DNA of 64,000 nt from positions 62,001 to 126,000 of the forward strand of contig NZ_JAERQF010000008.1 of NCBI RefSeq assembly GCF_016734815.1. Direction: 5' to 3'. The notes under the pieces are model-generated. The model was not told the DNA's origin. It saw only the letters and a program-made list of their open reading frames with translations, and ran no database searches. A program made the translations under genes and the position numbers. The DNA is from Hymenobacter rubidus. GTDB lineage: Bacteria; Bacteroidota; Bacteroidia; Cytophagales; Hymenobacteraceae. Shown piece by piece: positions 57,901-64,000 of the stretch (positions are counted from its first letter, which is position 1; the number at the start of each line of letters is the position of its first letter).

Positions 57901-58526
57901 CGGCCCTCTCGGTCATCAAGGCCTCGCCGAACGTGCCGCTGATGATTGCCGCCGGCGTGACGGGCGCGCTGGGCATTGCCAAAATCATTGCCACGCCCAT
58001 CCCCGAGTTTGCCCGGGGCGGCGTTGTAGGGGGGCCGAAGCCGACGTGGCGCGAGCGGGTGCGGCAGTTTGCCTCCGGGGGGAGCATCAACCCGGTGGCC
58101 GGCGTGCCGGCCGTGGGCCAGCTGCACAGTGGGGGCGGCATCCGGATGGTCGATGGGGCCACGGGCGAGCACCTGGGCGAGTGGGAGCGGGGCGAGCCCT
58201 ACATGATTCTGAGCCGCGACACCTACGCCAACAACCGCGAGCTGGTGGACGCGCTGCTCGATACGAGCCTGCACCGGGGCGGGGCACCGCTGCGCCGGCA
58301 GCCGGGCTACTACGCGGATGGGGGCGTGGCCGGCAGTGCCCCTGCGACTGGGGCCAGTACCGGCCCGGGCAGTCAGGAGTTGGTGCAGGCCGTCAACCGG
58401 GTCGAATCGGCCGTGCGGGCCCTGCCCAGCCGGCAATACGTGGCGTGGACGCCCGGCGACACGGCCACGCTGGAGGATGAATTAAGCGACCGCCAGCAGG
58501 TGCGTGAGGCGAACGGTATTCAGTAA
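54936..58526 (+). CDS. Phage tail tape measure protein
   Basis: The 1196-residue protein starts at ATG 54936. The N-terminal 130 residues are a coiled coil, followed by the tape-measure core (about 160-350: ATLNSTGHAAGLTKQELL, LAKAGVSFSEDQKTMIKS). Hydrophobic segments follow near 390-470 (AALLGLGVAIVTLN, PIGLVIAAVALLVGGL). Then comes a very long Lys/Glu/Ala coiled coil (about 540-900), and a C-terminal membrane-like segment (AGVTGALGIAKIIATP) before a Gly-rich end. This is the classic layout of the protein that sets tail length. With only one companion gene it is an isolated remnant of a prophage or a tail-like particle locus. Confidence 0.88.
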   Translation: MGQVRQDNVQIKLEIDGSQSRTELDNLTRKAQVLQDGMKGLRKGTEEYVAANKELSTVNARMAELRKEIGLTSLTIPQLGNLSRQLNRELGQLTPNTQSFVDKAQELAEVDARLAQVRREARGVKEELDNAGGGFGDFLKKAVAFTGIQLGVEAVLSGLKQLGSESIDEFAQAQGAAAQLEATLNSTGHAAGLTKQELLDLSTALEGKTILDGDAITQAQAVLLTFTKIKKGVYEEALPAIVDMATKLGGDGEADLKGATIQVGKALNDPVKGITALAKAGVSFSEDQKTMIKSLVDTGDVAGAQAIILRELKTEFAGSAEAAAKAGTGPLKQFQIQIGNVKEGLGELIVDGLQAMQPVLTAGLGLFTFFIELLKGTPAFLSENKAALLGLGVAIVTLNAEQVILNGLVLYQAVVEKGRAAATLASATAQRVLNAAMSANPIGLVIAAVALLVGGLVTLYDKSEKVREVFAGLSATAKSVFTSIKEVVVNQLGSVATLLAGIFTFNPALIKKGLDELGPVLSKAGTDAAAAYHQGYAAQQAKEQAAQAARASEQRAELAKKAQAAAKKTAEEELKANLESLKNREAHIKAALALVAAGSAEELRLKKQEVTTKRDIELLDEKKTAGDKKVIRAEALRDLHQLQDDYDTKTKAAAEKRAKDQADVDKRIADLKAALLSDETEKKIQQLNAAAEKEKATAKGTAEQIAEQRKLIDEKLAVDVAEVRRARAQKEAEEELSIEKQRNALIQNEWERRAAELRTAAAGELLKILDTDRNAAEKRRLIQEKLQRDLVALEASRVEQQRQVAERIAAIDEDIARRRIERRRQQAAEFSAARAQADADEYALRKQQLDAQYAEEYFQLGLSEAEKLAISRKYLDDKEALEEEYAQRSKDRNRAGTEFALGIGSQAVQALADFSKIDSDKELIRIEQSKKKRLAQLESEYKAGRIAKESYESQKAAIEANYDAQTRRVKKDAAEKEKAFNVAQAVIQTALSVIKASPNVPLMIAAGVTGALGIAKIIATPIPEFARGGVVGGPKPTWRERVRQFASGGSINPVAGVPAVGQLHSGGGIRMVDGATGEHLGEWERGEPYMILSRDTYANNRELVDALLDTSLHRGGAPLRRQPGYYADGGVAGSAPATGASTGPGSQELVQAVNRVESAVRALPSRQYVAWTPGDTATLEDELSDRQQVREANGIQ

Positions 58527-58556
58527 GCCGTGCCACAGTAAATGCCACAGTAAAAT

Positions 58557-58593
58557 AAAAAAGGCCATTTCCGTGCTGGAAATGGCCTTTTTT
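58557..58593. terminator. Bidirectional intrinsic terminator between tail gene and tRNA
   Basis: AAAAAAGGCCATTTCC at 58557-58572 pairs exactly with 58578-58593, loop GTGCT. It serves the phage gene on the plus strand and the tRNA transcript on the minus strand. Confidence 0.85.
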
Positions 58594-58604
58594 GCAAACG
58601 GTAG

Positions 58605-58678
58605 CGGTCTGGACGGGACTCGAACCCGCGACCTCCGCCGTGACAGGGCGGCATTCTAACCAACTGAACTACCAAACC
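58605..58678 (-). tRNA. tRNA-Asp (anticodon GTC)
   Basis: The minus strand folds into a 74-base cloverleaf. The acceptor stem pairs GGTTTGG (58678-58672) with CCAGACC near 58606-58612, plus discriminator G. The D-arm is TTCAGTTGGTTAGAA, the anticodon arm GCCGCC-CTGTCAC-GGCGG with anticodon GTC, and the T-arm CGGGTTCGAGTCCCG. CCA is not encoded. The phage remnant begins on its 3' side, a usual integration site. Confidence 0.95.
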
Positions 58679-58854
58679 GTTTGCCGGACAGAAAACGCGA
58701 CTGTTTTCCGTTTTGGTGCTGCAAAGGTAGGGGAGAAAAAGTGCGGCCCGCAAGCCTGGGCGTAAGTTTTTTCGCAAAACGACATGGATAGAGAGCTTGA
58801 AGGTTGTTTTTCAAGGGGATTAATTTTTCATCTCGGCCGAAACGGCGGATGTTT

Positions 58855-58862
58855 TACCTTTG
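58855..58862 (+). promoter_or_regulatory. -7 promoter box TACCTTTG upstream of accA
   Basis: TACCTTTG matches the consensus exactly and would give a leader of about 105 bases. The leader includes a tRNA-like fragment (about 58894-58922: GGTTGCGGGTTCGAGCCC). Confidence 0.5.
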
Positions 58863-58973
58863 CCACCCGCTTTCGTGGCGGCATGGAGGGCACAGGTTGC
58901 GGGTTCGAGCCCACTTCTGACCGCGCCGTCCGCTATTTTCGCTTTCCTACTCATCGCCCACTCCCCGCATTCC

Positions 58974-59921
58974 ATGCTCCTCGACTTTGAACAACCCATT
59001 GCTGCCCTTGAAGGCAAGCTTCTTGAAATGCAGAAACTCGCCGCCGATAGCGACGTGGAAGTAGGCGAAGCCGTGGCGGCGCTGGAAAAGCGTATCAAAG
59101 ACCTCAAGAAAGAAACCTACGCCAACCTCACGCGCTGGCAGCGGGTGCAACTGTCACGTCACCCCGACCGGCCCTACACCTTAGACTACATCGACGGCAT
59201 GGCCGACAAATTTGTGGAACTGCACGGTGACCGCACCGTGGGCGACGACAAGGCCATGGTGGGCGGATTTGGGGAGATTGACGGGCACACCGTCATGTTC
59301 ATCGGTCAGCAAAAGGGGCACAACACCAAGCAGCGCCAATTCCGCAACTTCGGCATGCCCAACCCCGAGGGCTACCGCAAGGCCTTGCGCCTGATGAAGC
59401 TGGCCGAGAAATTCAACGTGCCGGTGGTGACGCTGATTGACACGCCCGGGGCCTTTCCGGGCCTGGAGGCCGAGGAGCGGGGCCAAGGCGAGGCTATTGC
59501 GCGCAATCTGAAGGAAATGTTCATGCTCAAAGTGCCCGTGATTTGCGTCATTATTGGCGAGGGGGCCAGTGGCGGCGCGCTGGGTATTGCTATAGGCGAC
59601 CGGGTGCTGATGCTGGAAAATACCTGGTATTCAGTGATTTCGCCCGAATCGTGCAGTAGCATATTATGGCGGAGCTGGGATTACAAGGAGCAGGCGGCGG
59701 AAGCCCTCAAGCTCACGGCCACTGACATGAAAAATGCGGGCCTGGTGGACGGCATCGTGAAAGAGCCTCTTGGCGGCGCCCACACCGACCCGGAACGGAT
59801 GATTGAGACGCTGAAAAGCACGCTGCTGAAAACGCTGAAAGAGCTGGCTACCATTTCGGCCGATGAGCGGATTTCGCAGCGAATCGATAAGTTTTCGGCG
59901 ATGGGCGTGGTGGTGGAATAG
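58974..59921 (+). CDS. accA: Acetyl-CoA carboxylase carboxyltransferase subunit alpha
   Basis: From ATG 58974 the protein has 315 residues, matching AccA length, and begins [21 protein letters not shown] with the usual N-terminal helical domain. The crotonase-like core includes [41 protein letters not shown] and [11 protein letters not shown]. The oxyanion-forming glycines are in [12 protein letters not shown], and the end has [20 protein letters not shown]. With AccD it transfers the carboxyl group from biotin to acetyl-CoA, the committed step of fatty acid synthesis. The frame extends upstream to 58860 through the leader, but the start here matches the family. Confidence 0.95.
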   Translation: MLLDFEQPIAALEGKLLEMQKLAADSDVEVGEAVAALEKRIKDLKKETYANLTRWQRVQLSRHPDRPYTLDYIDGMADKFVELHGDRTVGDDKAMVGGFGEIDGHTVMFIGQQKGHNTKQRQFRNFGMPNPEGYRKALRLMKLAEKFNVPVVTLIDTPGAFPGLEAEERGQGEAIARNLKEMFMLKVPVICVIIGEGASGGALGIAIGDRVLMLENTWYSVISPESCSSILWRSWDYKEQAAEALKLTATDMKNAGLVDGIVKEPLGGAHTDPERMIETLKSTLLKTLKELATISADERISQRIDKFSAMGVVVE

Positions 59922-59935
59922 GCGCCAGTGTGTTT

Positions 59936-60037
59936 GTCATGCTGACGAAGGAAGCATCTTATCACGGCTGCTTTCGTCTGCTTTTGCTTACCCAGCAGCA
60001 CAGGCGTGATAAGGTCCTGCGCTACGCTCAGGATGAC
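59936..60037. repeat. Diverged REP-like pair
   Basis: A left unit (59936-59966: GTCATGCTGACGAAGGAAGC, then ATCTTATCACG) and a right unit (60006-60037) pair mainly through ATCACG/CGTGAT and the outer GTCATGCTGA/CTCAGGATGAC ends. It is more diverged than the other copies and ends 6 bases before the next start codon. Confidence 0.6.
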
Positions 60038-60043
60038 AAGATT

Positions 60044-60892
60044 GTGAAAATCCATACCATTGATACGGGTTTGTTTAAGCTCGACGGCGGCGCCATGTTT
60101 GGCGTAGTGCCCAAGAGCATGTGGCAGAAGCTGAACCCGCCCGATGCGAACAACATGTGCACTTGGGCCATGCGCTGCCTGCTGGTGGAAGACGGCGGCC
60201 GGCTGCTGCTCATCGACAATGGCATTGGCGAGAAGCAGGACGAAAAATTCCGGGGGCATTTTTACCTGCACGGCGACGATACGCTGGAGAAGTCGTTGCG
60301 CAAGCTGGGCTTTACCAGCGCTGATATCACCGATGTTTTTTTGACGCACCTGCACTTTGACCACTGCGGTGGCTCGGTGCAGCGCCGGCCCGATGGGGTG
60401 TTGCAGCTGGCGTTTCCGCACGCCACGTACTGGAGCAACCAAGCCCATTGGGACTGGGCGGTGACGCCCAATCCGCGCGAGAAAGCCAGCTTTTTGCGGG
60501 AAAACATCCTGCCGATTCAGGAAAGCGGCCACTTGAAATTTGTGGACTTAAACGGTGGAGTGCCCGACGGTCTGCCGCAGTTTCGTGAAATTATTATGGC
60601 CGACGGCCATACGGAGAAAATGATGGTGCCGCTGCTGCACTACAAAGGCCGTACGCTGGCTTTTATGGCCGATTTGCTGCCGAGTGCGGGCCATATTCCG
60701 CTGCCTTACGTGATGAGCTACGACATGCGGCCGCTCATTACTATGACCGAAAAAGAAGCCGTGCTGCGCCGGGCGGCCGAGGAAAACTGGGTGCTGCTGC
60801 TCGAACACGACCCCACGCACGAAGCCTGCACCGTGCAGTTGACCGACAAAGGTATCCGCCTGGCAGAGACGCTGAAGCTGGCCGATTTATAG
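60044..60892 (+). CDS. Metallo-beta-lactamase-fold hydrolase
   Basis: GTG 60044 gives 282 residues beginning VKIHTIDTGLFKLDGGAMF. The zinc-binding motif is THLHFDHCGG, with later ligand His residues in FPHATYW and MADGHTEKM, and a final His in LEHDPTHE. The layout fits MBL-fold lactonase or quorum-quenching-like enzymes. The substrate is not determinable. The open frame extends to 59930, but those residues are the translation of a REP-like repeat, so the GTG is preferred. Confidence 0.88.
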   Translation: MKIHTIDTGLFKLDGGAMFGVVPKSMWQKLNPPDANNMCTWAMRCLLVEDGGRLLLIDNGIGEKQDEKFRGHFYLHGDDTLEKSLRKLGFTSADITDVFLTHLHFDHCGGSVQRRPDGVLQLAFPHATYWSNQAHWDWAVTPNPREKASFLRENILPIQESGHLKFVDLNGGVPDGLPQFREIIMADGHTEKMMVPLLHYKGRTLAFMADLLPSAGHIPLPYVMSYDMRPLITMTEKEAVLRRAAEENWVLLLEHDPTHEACTVQLTDKGIRLAETLKLADL

Positions 60893-60959
60893 CGTGCTGC
60901 GCCGATGCCAGTGCGGAAATTAGCGAAGAAACATAAAATACAGCCTCCTGGAAACGAAC

Positions 60960-61769
60960 GTGCTGCCCTCCCCATTCCCCGCTTCGTCGCTGCCTGAGCC
61001 TACCATTCGGTTGGGCCTGGCATTGTCTGGCGGCGGAGCGCGCGGCATTGCGCACCTAGGCGTATTGGCCGCGCTGGATGAATTACAGCTGCCGGTGGCG
61101 CAGCTGGCCGGGGTGAGCTCGGGCGCTATTGCCAGTGTGTTTTACGCGGCGGGCTTTGCCCCCCGCGAAATATTGCGACTTCTGCTGGCAACCAATGTGT
61201 TCCGGCTTACGCGGCCGGCGTTCAGCAGGTTTGGGCTGCTGCACCTCGACGCGGTGGAACAGCTGTTGGCGCGGCACCTGGGCACTACGCTCACGTTCGA
61301 GCAGCTGAGCCGTCCGCTGACGCTGGTGGCCACGGATTTGATGGCCGGCGAATCGGTCTATTTTAGTTCCGGGGCATTGTTGCCGCCGCTGCTGGCCTCG
61401 TCGGCGGTGCCCATTGTGTATCGGCCGGTAGAGTACCAGGGGCGGCAGCTGGTAGACGGTGGCTTGCTCAACAACCTGCCCGTGGAGCCGCTACTGGGCC
61501 AGCCCGGCCTGCGCGTGGTGGGCGTGCACTGCAACCCCATCAACCCCGAAGCCCGCATTCCAACCTTCCGCCGGCTCATCGAGCGCACCCTGCATTTGGC
61601 CATCAACGCCAATACGGCGGCCCGCAAAGCCCAGTGCCACCTACTGCTGGAGCCCCCCGAGCTGCGCCATTACCGCCCCCTCAGCTACAAGCGCGGCCCC
61701 GAGCTGTTCGATATCGGCTACCGCTACACCATGGGGCAGGCGGCTGCTTTGCAGGAGCTGCTCAGCTAA
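60960..61769 (+). CDS. Patatin-like phospholipase
   Basis: GTG 60960 gives 269 residues. The oxyanion loop SGGGARGIAHLGVL, the nucleophile elbow GVSSGA and the dyad Asp in VDGGLLNNLP are all present and correctly spaced for a Ser-Asp patatin lipase. No signal peptide or barrel is attached, so it is a cytoplasmic or peripheral acyl hydrolase of the RssA-like type. It is transcribed in the same direction as the MBL gene, 67 bases downstream. Confidence 0.9.
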   Translation: MLPSPFPASSLPEPTIRLGLALSGGGARGIAHLGVLAALDELQLPVAQLAGVSSGAIASVFYAAGFAPREILRLLLATNVFRLTRPAFSRFGLLHLDAVEQLLARHLGTTLTFEQLSRPLTLVATDLMAGESVYFSSGALLPPLLASSAVPIVYRPVEYQGRQLVDGGLLNNLPVEPLLGQPGLRVVGVHCNPINPEARIPTFRRLIERTLHLAINANTAARKAQCHLLLEPPELRHYRPLSYKRGPELFDIGYRYTMGQAAALQELLS

Positions 61770-61789
61770 TAAAACGCGGAAAGCGGCGC

Positions 61790-64000
61790 TTACGGGGCTA
61801 TAAGAATTTTTTGGCTGCCGCCCAGAGGTTGGCCTGCGCCATCAGCGGCCCGCAAATAATATAGGCCGCCCGGCAGGTTGCCGACATCGACGGTGGTGCT
61901 TTGGCGGGACTGTTGCCGGCGCACCACCCGGCCCAGGGCGTCGAGTACTTCCAGGGTCACTGGCTGGTCGGGCATTGAGGTAAGCTGCACCTGAAGCTGG
62001 TCGTGAGCGGGCTGTGGGCTGACTGCCAGAATGCGCGGCGCCGTGGTAGGCGCGGCGGCAATGGCCGCTACAGGCGAATACGTGGAGGTACCGTTTTGGT
62101 CAATCTGGCGCAGGCGGTAGTAAGCCGCCGTTGCCGGGGCCGAATCATCGGGGAAAGTGTAGCTGGTGGGTTTGGTGGCCGTGCCTGCGCCTGCCACAAA
62201 GCCAATGGCCGTGAAGTAGCCAACGGCATCGGTTTGGCGCTGCACTTCGAAGCCGGCGTTGTGCTGTTCGGAAGCGGTGTGCCAGCTCAGGCGCACAGCC
62301 GCGCCGTGACGTGACGCAGCAAAATCGGTGAGCGTTACCGGTAGCGGGTTGGGGGTGAAGGAGCTAGTCGAGATGAGCACGACGAAGGCAGTCGCGCTCT
62401 GCAACACCACTTGCAGCTCCTGGCGGCTGGCGTTGTATGAATAATTGGCCACGCCGGTTCCGCTGACTGCGCTTGGCGCCCGGTTCAGGGCCAGCGTGAG
62501 GGTGGTAGCGCGGCTGGCGTAGCCGTCGTAGCGAGTAGCACTGCTCTGCTGCCAGCTGATGGTGGCGCGCCGGGAAGCCCGCAGCACGGCTGCAGTCCCA
62601 AAGCTGAGCTGCGTGCCTTGCTGCACAAATAGCTGCGCGAAGTCGCCGCCGGTGGTAGTCGAATAAAGGTTTAATTGGCCGTCGGCACTCACGGGCTGGG
62701 CAAGCAGCGGGCTAACGGTGGTTTGCAGCACCGTGTCGGCCTGCGCAAGTGCAAGGTCAACAAACCCGGCCGTAGAAGCCGCCAGCGCGGCGGTACCCGG
62801 CTGGCTGATGGTGGTAACCTGGGGCCGTTGGGTGGTGTAGGGGCACAGCGCCGTCAGGAATTGCGCCTGGGCGGCGCCGGCTTGCTGCACCAGCAGCGTG
62901 GTGTGATTTTCGGCCGTGTTGTAAGTGGTTTCGTGTACGTTGGTGGCTGTGGAATACGTGGCCGTGCCATCCGTCGCGACGTGGGCCAATAATCCGACGC
63001 CGTTTTTCTCCCAGGTACTTTCCTGATTGGCTAGGCTGCCGCTGAAAATGCCCGTGGCCGGCGTGCCGCCCTGCAAGCCATAGCCGTGCAGCTGCCAGGT
63101 GTAGGCGTGGGGCGCGGCGGCGGTCACCGCATCGGCCAGCAGAAAATACGAGTTGCGCACAAATACCGCCTTGCGGGTGATATCGGCGCCCTCATAGACT
63201 GTCGTCACCTCGCCGTAGGTGAGCTGCGGGGTTTGCAGCGTGTGCTGAATGCTGGCTGACACCGGGCTGCTCACGCTGGGCGTGCCAATAGCCGGGCCGG
63301 CGCCGTCTACCAGCACCAGATTGTGGTGGGTGGCCTGGCCAACCTCGGTACGGCGGTTGTAGCTGAGGTAGCCGGGGTCGAGGGCCAGTAACTGGCCTTG
63401 GGCGTGCAACAGGAAACTACTGGCGTCGCCCTGGCTGTGCCCGCCGGAATTGGCCTGGGCCAGGCCGCCGCGGCCATTGAGGTGGAGGTAAGTGGCCAGA
63501 GAGTCGTTGCCGGAGCGAAACACCAAGTTGCCGCTGGCTGGCAGTGCCGTCAGGGTGGGCTGGTTTTGAGCAGTAGGCAGCACGCTGGCGGCCAGCCAGG
63601 CGGCGCGCATGTCCACCGTCACATCGCGCAGCTGGGCCAGGTTGGAAGCCAGCACAGTGCCCGATACCTTGCTGAAATACATGGGCTTGACGAACTGCGG
63701 GTTGCCGGTCAGGGCCAGCTCGGGCATGCCCATGTCTACGAATGAGTCTTCCAGCGCGGGCAGCCGGCCGTCGGGCTGCAAAATGGCCATTACCCATGAA
63801 TACAGCCGGGCGTATTTGGGGTCAAAGTAGGGGTTGCGAATGCGGCGCGTGCTGTTGCCAAATGCGTAGGTCTGGCGGCCATCCGGCAAAAAATTACCCA
63901 TTGCCCGAAAAAACGGCAGGCAGTTGAGCATGGCATACTTGAAGTAGTAAGGTCCCTCGGCATAGCCCGCCACCTGGGTCGAGTCGGACTGGCGCAGCGC
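61790..64000 (-). CDS. Large secreted heparinase-like protein with type IX sorting domain (partial)
   Basis: The gene enters from the right edge, so its start is outside the window. At least 736 residues are seen. The first part carries WVMAILQPDGRLPALEDSFVDMG and NLVFRSGNDSLATYLHLNGRGG, GGHSQGDASSFLLHAQGQLLALDPGYLSY, which match the heparinase II/III-like lyase C-terminal beta domain of Bacteroidota. A fibronectin-like domain follows near the motif VTLTDFAASRHGAAVRLSW. The end (ILAVSPQPAHDQLQV to GLYYLRAADG) is a type IX secretion sorting domain, which would direct it to the cell surface or medium. It probably degrades an acidic or other polysaccharide. Confidence 0.8.
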   Translation of the reverse strand, partial: ALRQSDSTQVAGYAEGPYYFKYAMLNCLPFFRAMGNFLPDGRQTYAFGNSTRRIRNPYFDPKYARLYSWVMAILQPDGRLPALEDSFVDMGMPELALTGNPQFVKPMYFSKVSGTVLASNLAQLRDVTVDMRAAWLAASVLPTAQNQPTLTALPASGNLVFRSGNDSLATYLHLNGRGGLAQANSGGHSQGDASSFLLHAQGQLLALDPGYLSYNRRTEVGQATHHNLVLVDGAGPAIGTPSVSSPVSASIQHTLQTPQLTYGEVTTVYEGADITRKAVFVRNSYFLLADAVTAAAPHAYTWQLHGYGLQGGTPATGIFSGSLANQESTWEKNGVGLLAHVATDGTATYSTATNVHETTYNTAENHTTLLVQQAGAAQAQFLTALCPYTTQRPQVTTISQPGTAALAASTAGFVDLALAQADTVLQTTVSPLLAQPVSADGQLNLYSTTTGGDFAQLFVQQGTQLSFGTAAVLRASRRATISWQQSSATRYDGYASRATTLTLALNRAPSAVSGTGVANYSYNASRQELQVVLQSATAFVVLISTSSFTPNPLPVTLTDFAASRHGAAVRLSWHTASEQHNAGFEVQRQTDAVGYFTAIGFVAGAGTATKPTSYTFPDDSAPATAAYYRLRQIDQNGTSTYSPVAAIAAAPTTAPRILAVSPQPAHDQLQVQLTSMPDQPVTLEVLDALGRVVRRQQSRQSTTVDVGNLPGGLYYLRAADGAGQPLGGSQKILIAP

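Noticed and set aside
1..64000. CRISPR array
   Set aside because: No regularly spaced direct repeats with unique spacers were seen. The 9-base CGGATT units lack spacers.
1..64000. Intact insertion sequence or transposase gene
   Set aside because: The palindromic repeats have no internal coding sequence and no transposase of useful length was recognised in the window.

Overview
The window looks like chromosomal DNA of a high-GC member of the Bacteroidota, most likely a Hymenobacter-type cytophagalean. The evidence is a SusC/SusD pair, a one-piece hybrid two-component regulator, a probable type IX secretion substrate, a DUF3127 protein, and several -7 boxes of the Bacteroidota form TAnnTTTG (TACCTTTG, TACCTTCG). 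Inverted intergenic repeats of several families are scattered throughout. Species assignment is inference.

Layout. 1-13.5 kb is mostly housekeeping: a Lys-rich micro-protein, an AlbA_2/Schlafen-type protein, DUF3127, an isoaspartyl peptidase and a cyanophycinase (together a plausible cyanophycin-degrading pair), an aldo/keto reductase, an M1 aminopeptidase of LTA4-hydrolase type, an L,D-transpeptidase lipoprotein, an HTH protein with a Pro/Ala-rich body, and an RhlE-type helicase. 14-32.6 kb is a polysaccharide utilisation locus: a hybrid sensor with a periplasmic sugar-binding domain, a wrecked fructokinase, SusC, SusD, three GH30 enzymes, a GH5 enzyme and three esterase-type hydrolases. The enzyme set points to a beta-glucan. 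32.6-39.8 kb has a nucleotidase, a NUDIX enzyme, a metallophosphoesterase, a glycosyltransferase and a GH1 beta-glucosidase.

39.9-50.8 kb is an accessory island, partly of lower GC, and the most unusual part. It holds the ruins of a bacterial RNA-repair cassette: a 5' piece of hen1 fused to a 5' piece of pnkp, then a second, longer but broken pnkp (palindrome in the phosphatase domain, most of the ligase domain gone). Further on are two tandem intact nucleotidyltransferases of the RlaP (RNA-repair polymerase beta-like) type. Between them lie conflict-type genes: a Fic protein with a VbhA-like antitoxin in convergent overlapping orientation, a short HAD protein, a PIN/DUF4411 protein, and an HTH-ImmA/IrrE protease with an operator-like palindrome on its promoter. 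The simplest reading is a conflict/RNA-repair island in which the sealing module has decayed while the nucleotidyltransferases and toxin-type genes persist.

50.8-54.3 kb contains a sensor kinase broken by one nonsense codon and two secreted or membrane orphans. 54.4-58.7 kb holds a two-gene phage tail remnant beside tRNA-Asp. 58.9-64 kb returns to chromosomal genes: accA, an MBL-fold hydrolase, a patatin, and the C-terminal part of a large secreted heparinase-like protein that runs off the window.
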